Below are positions 1-13,200 of a stretch of DNA of 64,000 nt, piece by piece. Both the position numbers and the translations under genes were made by a program. The notes beneath the pieces are model-generated. The model worked only from the letters and a program-made list of their open reading frames with translations. It was not told where the DNA came from and did not search any database. How positions within the stretch are numbered: position 1 is the stretch's first letter; every line of letters begins with the position of its first letter. The stretch covers positions 1,736,001-1,800,000 of the forward strand of contig JASFXZ010000039.1 in NCBI GenBank assembly GCA_032209605.1, given 5' to 3'. This DNA is from Mactromeris polynyma (taxonomy: Eukaryota > Mollusca > Bivalvia > Venerida > Mactridae).

Positions 1-860
1 TTAAAGAACGTTATTTTTTCTGATTTGCATGCAATTCTTTGTGAATTTGCCGAAAGTGAAAATAATTTCTTGGACAACGAATATCAGTATAGTAGTTGTA
101 ATTCATATAGTTCAAGTCCAAGCATAAAGACAAAAGTGTCGCTTATTTCTGCCGTACGCTTCTGTGGTTTGCAGTAGCTATTGGACTGAAATAACACGGC
201 TTTTCGTGATTTTCTTATCGAGAACGTTTTTCGAGCGCAAACCCATTGGTATTCCGTGGTAGGCCCGCCTGGCTACCTCAGTTGTTAGCGCGATATACAT
301 ATACTGTCTCCCAGGAATTCGTTCTAAATATCCGGGTTTGAGAGGCTATGTTTTTCCATGACATTGGCTATGGTCATGTCCTCCCACATGTGAAGTAGTT
401 GATTGCGGAAGAGCAAGGTAGTACTGTTTGATGATTAATTCCAGGAAAACTAGTAAGGTCAATAATAAGTGAATTTGAAATGTACAAATTTCTGACCGTG
501 TAGGGGAATGTCTATGCTTTTTATACATATTTTTGAATAATGACTTTAATAATTCGTCGACATTATTGATATTTTAGCAAAAGTAGTGAATTCAATTGTG
601 CATTTCCCGAACCACTTTAACTCGTCGTAAACCTTTCGAAACAATTTATGGATGAACATATTTATTACCATGAAAAACTTTCTAAGTTTGTATTGATATA
701 CAGATTGTGAAAATTAGTTAAATAAAGATAAAATGATTGGTATTTAGTAAACCCACTCTGATTTTCCCACGAAACCACACCGCTGTAAATCCTATGCGGT
801 AGCAAAAAATCGTTCGACAACATTTTTTGTGTATTTTCGATTTATTGCACGCGTTGCTTA
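1..860. other. 5' flank of gene A, no gene seen
   Basis: No coding exon is recognisable here. Around 270-345 there is a weak tRNA-like stretch (an A-box-like ggctacctcagttgttagcg and a poor B box), perhaps a decayed SINE head. From about 860 onward the sequence is similar to the DNA upstream of gene B (44510-44750). Confidence 0.4.
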
Positions 861-1171
861 TGCCATGTTCCTGTTCATAAATTTGAACCGTAAACAATTG
901 TATCCTCTTATTAGAAGTTTCATTAAGTTAATCCCTCCCCGCCGTCCTGTCCGACTATTTGCGTCAAACCCTTTTAATGACGAAGCATTTTTTCGAGTGT
1001 TTGCTTTCTGCTAACGACACTGAGAGAGTATAAATTTGAAAACTCAGAAGAAACATTTAGTTGAAACTAAAAACCCTACCGATACTTTAAGGATTTATAA
1101 TCGCGATTGTGCGTATGTAATATAGACAAAAGAGTTACAGCAGTCAAAGCGGACCGGATGTTATAGATGAC
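860..1171 (+). promoter_or_regulatory. Promoter and 5' UTR region of gene A, shared with gene B
   Basis: A TATAAA box lies at 1029-1034, about 140 bases before the start codon. The stretch is recognisably similar to 44510-44749 upstream of gene B, with shared blocks around 'gaaccg.aaacaatt', 'tttgcgtcaaac' and 'cactgag'. Gene B has a weaker TATACA at the matching place. Both genes have 'gttacag' just before 'tcaaagcgg', which could be the acceptor of a 5'-UTR intron. The conservation is seen; promoter function is inferred. Confidence 0.45.
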
Positions 1172-1223
1172 ATGATGTTGCTGTCTGTAGTGTGCCTGCT
1201 TTTACAGGCTTCGACTGTAGTGT
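1172..1223 (+). CDS. Gene A exon 1: signal peptide
   Basis: It begins with two Met codons (1172 and 1175), then a hydrophobic [16 protein letters not shown] core, and ends in phase 1 at a GTAAGT donor. The only upstream in-frame Met (1115) is followed directly by a stop at 1118. Gene B has the same 52-bp exon at 44750-44801 with nearly the same peptide. Confidence 0.75.
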
Positions 1224-4200
1224 GTAAGTTTTTTATCAGTCTTCAAAATTTTAATTAAGTTGTTTGCTATATTAGCTTATCAAAATATATCTGGAGTATT
1301 ACTTTTACATTTATATAATTTAGACATGGATAAGTCAGCCTTTAATCTCCGACTGGCCTGCCTACTTTTTAAGATAAATGCATTTTGAAAGGGCATTGCA
1401 TTATTTCACTATTCTCAGATGGCTCTGTGGTAGTTTTATACAGACCAAATTGTGTTTCATTTTACATGTCAGTATTAACATGTCAGAAATTGTCACATAA
1501 AAATGTTTATGCCTAGAGTTCTTCAGTGACGGCGAAATGTCTTATGTATTGCAAATCATGTCAAATTTAGTGAACTAAAACTGATCTTCGTCAGCAAGAA
1601 TGTCGCTCCTATATAGAAGAAACACATTAATTACATAAAATATGTGATGCCGCTTTAAAGAAAAGTCAGTCGCATAACAAATCGTCCGCTAGATTATAAC
1701 TTTAAAAAACTGACATTGTTAAGTTCATAAACATGGAATTTCATAATGGTTATTAAAAGATGTTTGTGCAAAATAACCGGCAATTTATTTTGTAGGGGGA
1801 CTGTCATGCAAAGAAAATAATGGAGGTTGTGAACACACGTGTTTGACCGTTAGAGGAGCACCAGTCTGCAGTTGTGAAACAGGCTACAAACTGTCTTCAG
1901 ATAAATTTTCATGCACAGGTTTTATACCATACTTTCCTCTATTTCGCGTAAAACAATGCATATATGAGCTGCCGTCAAATATATTGAATTATACTTACAA
2001 TAATCAGCTAGAAATATATACAATTACAGCCCGAAAAATAAAGTAAATATGAATAAAAATGAAGGTTTGTGAAGGCTCGGGTTTAAAATTAAGGAAAATA
2101 TTACATTCAACCTTTCACTAATATTTTTATTACAAGTTGACATAATAAATATTCAGAAAAATATGAAAATTTGTGCGTTTTTCTTAAAACGAGAATTCTG
2201 AATCGATGGTTTGTATGCCATCTTTTTTCCTGAGTCGACATGAAAATCCATTGACTCTCCCCAGAAATACTGAGAGTCCCTTATTACCACTTGTTCACCA
2301 ATGAAATGTTAGAAGACATGTAAACAAATAGTAACATTCCCCGTTGTTTTAGTCGATATGAACACATGCACATCAGAGACGTATAGATAACAGAAATAAA
2401 AATTGCTTTGTTGTCCTTGTGTGACGTGAACTAATACTTTTAGTACAGGTCAACAGATTGTCACACCAATGTATAATCTTTGCAGATATGGACGAATGTT
2501 TGACTGGTGATACGAAATGCAGCTACAAATGTACTAACACACAGGGTTCGTTTATATGCTCTTGTACAGAAGGTTACCAGCTTGATAGTGACGGGTATAC
2601 ATGCTCAGGTAATAATAATAAATGTATGTGTTTCCGTATCATGAACGATTACAACTAAACTCTATCTTTAAGAAATATTTAGAAGAGTGTATTTATCTTT
2701 CCAAAATGTGCATTATCGATCAAATGCATTTTACCTTAGATGCAAGGGTACCAGAGTCACAATTCTCGAGAATATGATATGTTATTATGTGTCAGGTGAG
2801 TAAATATCGAGTTGTGGACTCGCTCCTTGAGTTAGATTTATGACTGACGCAAAGGATTTTTCATATTTCACAGAATAGCTCGTACACATTGATTTATTGG
2901 CAATAGAAAGTGTTTACCACCTGAACATGTATTTCCATATAATTTGTGTCATATACTCTTACTTGATTGCCTCGTAGCAAAATATAGCTGATTTAGTTTT
3001 ATAACGCAGTGAGTGTTCGCGCAATCATTAGTCAAATCATCATAATCAAGTTCATGCTTCTTTTGAATCTTATAAATATGTAGAAGAAAAAAACTGAAGA
3101 AAAACATTAACTATCAAAGAACGTAGCATCATTTTTTCAACAGTAATGTCATCATAAAAAAACACTGTAATTGTTATCCAAAACATTGCGATAATTCTAT
3201 ACATGTATTTAGATATCGATGAATGTGTGACTGGTGACGATAAATGTGAAGATTTGTGTATCAATACACCAAGTTCGTTTAGATGTGCGTGTAAACCGGG
3301 TTTTAAACTCCAACATGATGGTAAAACATGCGTAGGTAAGTATTAATCTGTGTTTATATCAAGTACGTATGTAGACATCAAGATGATTATAATAATGAGT
3401 CCGTTGTTGTTGATGATGATAATGACGTATACATTATACATGTAAACATATACATATATATCATTTGTATGGAACTTACTGTTGGGTATTTTGATATATA
3501 ATGTCATTTACTGAGAAACAAATATTATAAGAATATTTCGTTTATCTGGAAAAATATTTATATCAAACGAGATGTACATTAGGCTGAACAGAACTAAAAC
3601 ACAACTGAACATATTCAATGAGTAACGAAATGATCTTAATTGAACATTCCAGACATAAACGAGTGCGCGAGCAAAAATGGAGGTTGCTCGGATACTTGTT
3701 CGAATGAGCAAGGATCGTATCGCTGCTTATGTAACGAAGGGTATATCTTAAACACTGATGGACTGTCCTGCAGAGGTAACATCATATATTGTACTTTACA
3801 TGTTATATCTCGTTTCATGAGTAATCTTAAGAAATGTGTTGCCAATGTTTTTCAATATAAATTTACAGTTGATTGTATTGATAATATTGACTAATTATAT
3901 ATCTCGTTTAATGAGTAATTTTAAAACATTTGATGGTGATTATTTTTTCAAGTCAATATAATTCTTAAGGGTACACAATGCTTTAAATTTTGGGAGACGC
4001 GGCGATGGCCTCCCTGATGAACGACTGACAACTTCCCATACTACACTTCTGCTACCTACATTTAATTCATTTAATTTTTAATTACCGCGTAAACATATTT
4101 ATTATTCTTATCAGAAGCTTAAAATACATATTGCAAGTGTATCGATCAATATGTCATATGAAGTGTTTGTGTGTTTTGTAGACATTGATGAGTGTGCAGA

Positions 4201-7200
4201 AAATACACACAAGTGTAACCAAAGATGTATAAACGTACCAGGCAGTTACAACTGTGTGTGTGATGTTGGGTATCGGCTTCAAGATGACGGATTTGTATGC
4301 AAGGGTAATTATTGATGGTTTATACTGTTATTTTGAGTCCATATGGAACATATTGGCTAATTGTCATGTAGACTCTTTGTTTGGTACGTTGTATTTTTTT
4401 ATTGATAATGCAAATATATTTACACTTCCTGACTAATATACTCTGTACTGCTTTTGTCACCCATTTACACAAAATTTCAGATATTGATGATTGCGCTGGT
4501 GTAAATTGTCTTAATGGAGGTTCCTGCATAGATCATCTTAATTCATTCACTTGTGATTGCAGAGATGGTTACATAGGTCGTCATTGTGAAAATGGTTCGT
4601 ATTTCTGTGATTAATTCAAAAAATAACATTACCATATTTATTCCACACAGGAGATTTGAATATCATATTGCATTCTACGAGCTAACAAACGCGTAACTGT
4701 GTATCAAATGTTACAATATTGACTTGAGGACAGTTCTGTTGGTAAAAGGGTTTGATAAACGTATTGGGGTTTTTGTATTATAAACATTGTTGCCGCAACA
4801 GAAATAACCAGCAAAATAAACATATACATTTATACTACATTTGTATTATATTACTCCAAAGATATCGACGAGTGTGCCGATTTTCTACAAGGTGGATGTG
4901 AAGACAACTGTATCAACACATTGGGTTCCTACACATGTTCTTGTAATGGAAACAAAACCTTAAATGATGATGGCCGATCATGTTCAGGTACACTTTATTA
5001 TATAAGGCATTATATAGCTTTATCATCTGAAACTTTACCAATAAGGTCTGAATCGAGAAAACACAGTAATTGCTCGGTCGTAAATTGTAGTAGATTTATC
5101 GATAAAACGTCACATACCTGTACTATAATTTCGTCCTTTTCAGTATTTATTGACTACCCGGGCATATTTATTATGATAACGGCCGACAAGTCTAGTCCAT
5201 TTCGTCATTAAAAAATATTATATATGTTTGTGCTATTCTTTCTCTGACCAGGTTCTGGCAATTATGTCGACGTATTTTCACGTAATGGCCTCGTACGACA
5301 ACTGTTACCCCGTGGCTGCTCAACCATACTTCTCACGAGATGCACTGAGGGGAATACCTTTGATATATCTATGTCGTCTACATCACCATGGTATCATCTG
5401 AACACAAACAACAGTATTCTCTACACGTTTGGTATTGTTTTCGTGGAGTTAAATGCGCTTTATCTTCCCATTTCGTTGACTGGTATTAAGATTGCACAAA
5501 ATGATGGCGACTTTTCTGTCATGACTGGAAGTCTCAGTCTGGCGGTTGATGAAGGTACTAAAATAGGTCAGGAAAGAACAGACAAGTGTGTATCATTTAG
5601 CATTACACCTCGCGATGTGAGCGATTTTATGAGGTCTGGATCATTCCTTAAGACATTCTTTAACAATCTAATTGAACATTTACCAAACTGGTTGTCGTTC
5701 TCACCAAATGGTACAGAGGTTCTGGAACTGAACGATTTTCGGACCAAACTTCTTCGTGGGAAAGATGTTTCATCTATATCGGCCTGCAATGGAGCGCCTG
5801 TGCATAACAATCGCTTATATACAGTTCTGAAATTTGGCAGTAGTTTTTCTTTCGGCATTTACGGAAACAGTGTTATGTTGCCTAAACCGACCAATGATAA
5901 AGAATTTTGTTTTATTATTGATGTTTGTCAAGATTACGGTGGTTCTATGTTCTTAATGATCCCGGAAGAGTCACGAGGGTTCATAGATAACATCGACATT
6001 TTCAAACAACTTAAATCTAAATACGGGCTCGAATTTCGTCCTGTTGGTCTTGGCTTATCGCTGTTCAAACACATTCGTGTACTTCAAGACTCAACGCATG
6101 TTCAGCTTTGGAATGGGGATGAATTGTTTACATACCCGTAAGTAGCATGTCTGCATTAAATAACTTTGCTTGAAGTGCAATTTGTCGACAGAAGCATAAA
6201 TTTTGTCAATCTGCCGATTGAATGTTAGTTTGTTTTGTTACACACTTGACATCTGTGTGAATTTATTACATCTTCATGCGTTATGTTGCAGTATATTGCA
6301 GTTATATTGCAGATAAAATATTATGCTAAGCAGACGTTGCAATAAAATGAGTACCAAACAGTATCTAGGTTGATGAATAAAATTCATATACACACTGTAT
6401 AATGTAGATTCGTTTTCAGTTCTATTCATGAAGCAAATCTGTGGTTGGCAGGAAACATGGTTATGACCGTTGGTAAAGATTTTGTGTTTCACCTGAAATC
6501 CCATTCAAACCTCTACGCGTCAGTTCCCGATCCTTCAGACGTACGTATATACATGCTTAACTGTACTGTGATGCACGATTATACAGTGGCATACTAGAAG
6601 AAGTAACATAAGAGGGAGATAAAAGTCTTTTTGAATGTGAGCGAAAAAATCACTGGATGACTTTGCAGAAATCATCCACCAAAGTTGGCATTATTAATTC
6701 GTGATGTAATTTGCGTTCCATGTTTCAATACCAAATTAATGAGTTTAATAGAGCAAAAGGTTATGATTAGTTATTGTGTCAGGTCTATTGTCGTTCGTCC
6801 GGTGTCGATTCATGTTTTTCAGAAACATTCATGGGAATGGTAAATATTAGTCGAATGTCTCAGCAGTTATACTAACATGGTCCTTTATCTTTCGAAATCC
6901 GACAGGGAAATATTGTAAAATATCCATTGCCATTCTTTGTCAGAAATTAAAATAGAAGAGATCAATACCAAACTACGAAGTAAAATAAAAGAAACTCAAT
7001 CCGTTCAAACGCATTCGGTCAGTCTAGTTCATTTTTATATATGACCATCTGCTTTCCTATTGTATGACTGTCAATTAAATCAAGCATGATCCGTCATTCA
7101 GTGGTAGAAGCAGGTTTCTTCCTATTATTAATTTGAGAACAAAACGTGATAAGTCAGGAGAGTATCATGAGACCCTTGATTAATCATGCATATTTTACAG

Positions 7201-10200
7201 ATGTTCAAAAGTGTATTTCTTGACGAGTGGACCATTTTAATGAATATGGAGATGTTGAGTTCCATTGATATAAAATTCAAACTGTTTCGTCGTCAGGTTC
7301 ACATAAACCTGTTGAATGTTGGCACTAGCGAGTTAGACGCATACGCATCATTGGGAGGTAACATTTTCATTCATGCAGTTCATTGATTATTTTCTTTTAC
7401 ATATATTATTCGAATGTTATGCTCGTGTATACTATTATCATTTTACTCAACGATATTGCCATCAATTCAGTTAGTTAGACAATACCTTGTTGGTCTTAGA
7501 TGACTCGATGGTAATAGATTTTTCAATGAAATCGTGTGGATGTTTCCGATCTTCCTTGTCCATAGACATTTATTCCGGACGATATGCGACCCGATAACAA
7601 ATACTGGTGGTAAGATATATATCTGTCGCATTGATTACGTAGTCATGGAGTAATAAATTGAAGAAATTTCATCGAGCTAAGATGCAAAAATAAAAATATT
7701 TCATGTGTATAAACAAATAACTATAATCACGGAACCAGCCAAGAAAGTCAGTAATCATATACCAAAAAGGTGAAACAATTATATAAATATTTCATCAAGT
7801 AAAGAAACTGCATACGATGAAAAGGTAACTTAAAATATATCTAAAACATGACAATGATAATAACCACACAGCGTTTTACAGTCTTGGAACTGTCAGTAAA
7901 AATCGATTTAACAACTAGCAAGAAATAGTTTAAAGTGGGGACAATTCTAAGACTGGAAATTGCTATATGAATATTATTACACTCATGTCTTTTACATGAT
8001 ATTAAGTGCCCCTTTCACACAGTGTCATCAATGTTATCTAACGTATGCGTATAACATGTAACTATTTGAACATCAATAATGATCCTTAAATAACATTTAC
8101 CCACATCTACAACTGCATAAATGCACGTAAACACATACTCTTATCAGTATGACGATACTATATAGAGTTACAGAGTGGGTATATTTTAAAACAATATAAA
8201 TAAACAAAAAATGTATGCCGCTAGTCGTCGATAAGGGCTTATTGTGAGTTGATTTATGAAAATATTATTTAAAGAGATTAGAACTACATCCACCAAAAAA
8301 ACAAGTTGACGACTGCATAAATGCACGTACACACATACGCTTCACAATATGACGATATTACAAAGCGTTATAAAGCGAGTAGATGTTTTGAAAAAAAATA
8401 TAATGTAGTATGTTTTTAAGTTTCTTCTTTTTTGTATTTAAAGATGTTTATTTATCCCTGCAAAATCAGACCACCTATTTGAAATTAATTTTATTGTAAT
8501 AATTGAAACGTTGAACACCCGAAACAAGAAAGCTAGGAAACCTTTGAACATTACCTTTATTTAAAGTTATTTATTTCGCAAAAATGGGTTGATCTCTCGC
8601 ATTTTGATCTGAATGTTTTAGTTGCTGAGAGCAAGGCCGGTATAAGGCTTCTTGTTTCCTTGGTACAATATATATAAGTGTGTATTGTGTTGTGTGCGTA
8701 ATGGTTATTATAGTTTAAGGATAAGTTACTGCCTAATTAGCCAATATATGTGTATATGATAGAGGATAATGGCCATAAAGCGATTAAGTGAGAGGATAGC
8801 TAGCTGTTATATCGATTTAAAATCGCAGTATTCTTACTGACAGTTCCCGGGCTGTAAATCGCTGTGTGATTATTATTTCTATTTATGTTTTAGATGTATG
8901 TTAAATTCTCCTTTCTATATGTGAAATTCTCTTTTACTTGGTATACTATTCATGTTCTTTGCTCAGTCATTCGAAGTATTATTACTGACTTTCTTGACTA
9001 TTTAGGTGATATTCCATCGATTAACCCCCCTCCCTTGTTGTCCACTTACATTCTATACAGTTTTTCTTAGACTATTCATTATCAATATTCACAATATCGT
9101 CTAAATAACGCGACTATGCATTATCAATATTCACAATATCGTCTAAATAACGCGAGGTATTACTGAAAGCATCAATTACATCCATTTGAATTTCTTCGAG
9201 AAATTCGTTTGACCATTCCTTGCGCCAATGTTCTCATACGTGTTTGCCCTTGCACCTCCTCAGTGCCTGATGTTTTTGGGATATTGTTTCCCCAGGTGTG
9301 GGGAGGCATTGTGGTGTTCCTTGCAACAACTTTATCTTTCTTTGTTAATTATTCTGCCTTGCTAAGACAAAACCATTAGTTTTTTCTTATTTCTGTCAAA
9401 TAGATTCAGATTTATACATATTTATCAAGTATTCTGTGACACATCTACACGTGTTTCATGCTGCTTTGCGCAAAAAAAATGAATGATGAAAAAACAGGAT
9501 CTCGGGATTCGAACCCGGGTAGGTTGCTTTGAGATTCTGACGCGTAATTATTACTCTATGTAATAAACATGTTCATATCTCTGCATTTATATGTACTTTT
9601 TCAAATACCGGACAAGTGCCATGATGATTATGATCATTGAACAAACCTGCAATTTGGTACGGACTGATGTAACCATTGACGTTTTGTCAATGTTATTGAG
9701 CCTTCAGATCTTGGCCATATTATTCAACCGTGCCTTAGCTGGACATTGCAATATTGTTTTGAAGTTAATGAACTCCATTGTACTAAAACAGCCAACTTAA
9801 ACATGATTCAAATTATTGAACACATACATGTTTTTTAAAAGGATATAATTACTTCCTAACGTTTTACACACAATTTGTTCACATCGACCAAATACTTTAC
9901 AGGACTGAACAAAACTGTTAAAACTTTTGAATAAATATTTTTGTTTTTGATGCAAAAATATGTTTGTTTTAGATTAAATAATTTATAGGATTGAATGAAT
10001 AGATTAAAACTATCGAATGAATATTTCGTCGCATTAAATAATTATTTCTTCTGTTCCAATAAACATTTTACATGATCGAACAAATATATTGAACGGCATA
10101 TTTGTTGATTCAATTTGTTAAATTGTAAACAGAAACGCAACGTACGTTCAACATATAACGGAAGGTCTCATCTTCAATTTGTTCATCAAAAGCGATGATT

Positions 10201-13200
10201 TTAGTATGAACTTATAGCTCGCGACAAATGTTTGTATATAACGTTCATGAGTTTTCATTGTTTTATACACAAAAGCATAACGAATGCTATAAATAGCAAA
10301 TCGCTAGTTTTCCTGGATGTAATTCCAAATTATATTGCTCCAAGAAAATTAAAAAAATGTTGTTATAGAACCATACATTGTTGAAAAGGTATACCAGCTT
10401 TAAGCTTGTAATGATCAGCATTTGAAATGTCACGAATATGGGCGTTTTATGGAACGAAATAAGAAAAACTGTCAAAGAACTTACATGCATTTGCTTAAAG
10501 TGTACATTAATGCAACATAACAATTCATTGTTCCAAATAAAAGTCATATTGCTGTTGAAAAAGTTTCGATAATTTACAATATTCCCTTTTTTTCCAACTT
10601 TTTATTTTTATAATATCAGGCCACTCACAAAGAAATCTTTGCGGAGCAAATGCCAATCCACCGGGGTTTTATATATCGTTGATGGTAGACGTCAATCCAT
10701 TCGTGAACGTACCTATTCTCAAAGACATCGTCCTGGATTTCAATAGCAGAATGTATGCGTTCCTTGCGAGTAATCCGTCCATAGAGATTAATTTAGAGGA
10801 AAATATTAATATTTTGGACGACATCCATAACGTAAAAGGAACCGTTGAACTGTTCATAAACACAACCATCAAAAGCGCATTCCGATACGGAAATCTTCTT
10901 AGGAACGAATCATTCATTATGTTGTCTAATTTGCAACAGACAGCTATTGAATTTGCAGAAGTTATAAATGTATTGGCAAGCGGTGATGGAAATTCCTTTA
11001 AGAATATTGATACAATCATTGACACAATGTCAACAATTTGGGCAAAAGGATGGACAAAGTTAGAACACGATGCTCTACAGTTTACGGATTCTGTCGAACA
11101 AACTACTGAGATAGTGAAGTATAACTTTTCTCACATCATTGATGAAGCTATTAACAACATGAAAGAGAAGGTACATAAAACGATGAACAAAATTAAATAT
11201 CAACTGATGTCGGTCTTCCGAAATGTTGAAGGATTTGGCTTGCGATTCAAGGGAACTTTAAAGATATTCCACATAGAAATAGTTGGGCTGGAAATAGAGT
11301 TTGTATATTCAGTCGACATACTTGGAATGTGCAGTCGTTTTGCGCATGTTTATGACTTACTTAAAGGAGAAAAAGCTGCACGCATTTATGCTGTTTATTC
11401 AACAGGATTACTTAAGATTCCCCCATTCTTCCGACTCCATGCCGGTGGAGGAGTTGGAGTTGCGATCAGCCTCGATACTCCGGATAAAATGGTTGCTCAG
11501 ATGCACGTAGAAGCGGCCCTTCTTGGCATTAAAGCACAAGCAAATGTATTCCTTACGAACGATGGCCATTATTTTTCAATTGAAGGAGCAGTTTGGAACA
11601 CATTTAAAGCTAGGCTAGATGTTTCATTCAGATATGACGGCAAAGGAAATGAATATGGGACTCGCATAGTTGGACATCTTTTAGCAAATGCTGGTGATGG
11701 TACAACCTTTCAAGACAGCTACTTAGGCGCATTGCAAAAGTTGACAACGAAGATAGCTGATGCTGCTAATAAACGAATAAGTCAGGCTCAAACTGGATTG
11801 GAATTGGCTCAAAATGCATTAACCAGAGCACAATATTGGTTAGAAGATAAGAAACGTTTGATTAGAAACGCTCATTCCGCCTTTAACAACGCGATAGATG
11901 CATTAGATCGTGCAAAAGAGAAGGTCGAGAAAGCTAAGCGACCATTCAGAAATGCATTAAGTTATATTAATGCTGCACAAAGAAAGGTAGATGCTTTATG
12001 CAGTATCAAGTATTGTAGACATATATGCGTTCCTGGCATTAAATGTGAAATTCGTTGGAAGAAAGTATGGTTCGTCAAAGTTCCGTATCTAAGCTGCCGC
12101 TTTACGAACTGTATGATTTCGATTCCAGATCCGCTATGTGTAGCATTAAACTTAGGCTGTAGGACTTTACGAGGAATTGCATATCTAGCTCTAGAAGCTG
12201 CAAAAGTTGCAGTACGTATACCTTTGGCTGCCCTTGATGCTGCAAAGCTTGTTTTGTCTTTAGCTGAATTTGCTGTAGATAAATCAAGAGTTGTATTAGA
12301 AATTGCAGTAGAAGCAATTAACCTCGCACAATTTGGTCTGGAAGGGGCTAAATGTATTCTGGAAGAAGCCAAGCTCACTTTAGAAGGAATAAAGCGCGTT
12401 GTTGGCTGGGGAATTAAAGCATTCAACTTCATTATCGAATACGGCATCAAATCCCTTATTGAAGTGAAAAACTGTGGATTTGAGTTAACCACAGCTCGGG
12501 AATCTCATGTCTTCCAAATACATTGCGAAATTAAGTTATTCAGAACTAGTTTTAGAAAAATAAATATCAGCGTAAATTTTGGCAATCCTTATCAGAGCAT
12601 ATGGCAAGCATCCAAGAAATCAATAGATGCCATAATCGACGAATCACAGCATTCAGACCGGCGGAAAAGAGAAGTCAAGACCATTCTTACCAATGCTGTC
12701 AACAGGATTATTCGAAAATCCCGCAACGCAAACGTAGAAGAAGAAAGTTTTGAAGCTTTTATAAATGATACCATAGACGCCGTTTCGAAAACACCGGGGT
12801 TAAAAAAAAGTGCAACACCAAGTGACTACGATGACAGAGTTGAACACTTCAAGGAAAAATGTAGCTCTTTCCGAAACTTCCACTCATTCTTATTAGAAAC
12901 AATACAAATACTTCTTGAAATGTCAAATGAAACAGCTGGTGTTTTAATCGATGTTTCTGAATTAGACAATAGTCTCTTGAGTTTTAATATGAATGAGATG
13001 TTGAGCAACTTTACCATTGAAAATATTGGCATCGATCCTGGGGTAGCTGCTCATGAATTCAACATAAGTAGTGGAGATATTGACGACGTGATGACAGACG
13101 CTAGAGGGAATTTATCGAATGATCCGTTGTTGTCCGACATTTACACGCTGTCTGTTGATGCAAGGTCGTTGCTTCGAAACCAGACAGATGACATTAACAG

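Larger units (their letters stand above)
7358..10619. other. Intron 11 of gene A, repeat-rich (3.26 kb)
   Basis: The same intron in gene B is only 365 bases. The extra DNA here holds a diverged tandem pair (8105-8225 and 8300-8420), a copy of repeat R2 (about 8790-9370), an exact-type 42-bp tandem duplication (9071-9112 and 9113-9154) and a tRNA-like B box (about 9498-9520, minus). No exon is seen. Confidence 0.6.

Noticed and set aside
4921..5211. 96-codon frame after EGF7
   Set aside because: It is EGF7 read through its GTACAC donor into the intron. Paralogy with gene B sets the exon end at 4987.
7780..8420. CRISPR-like array in the gene A intron
   Set aside because: Only two diverged copies with no regular short repeat/spacer structure, and the DNA is eukaryotic.
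11962..12492. 176-codon frame on the minus strand
   Set aside because: It lies entirely antisense to exon 12 of gene A, and is a shadow of the Ala/Leu-rich helical coding sequence. A shorter shadow recurs at 61598-61918 in gene B.
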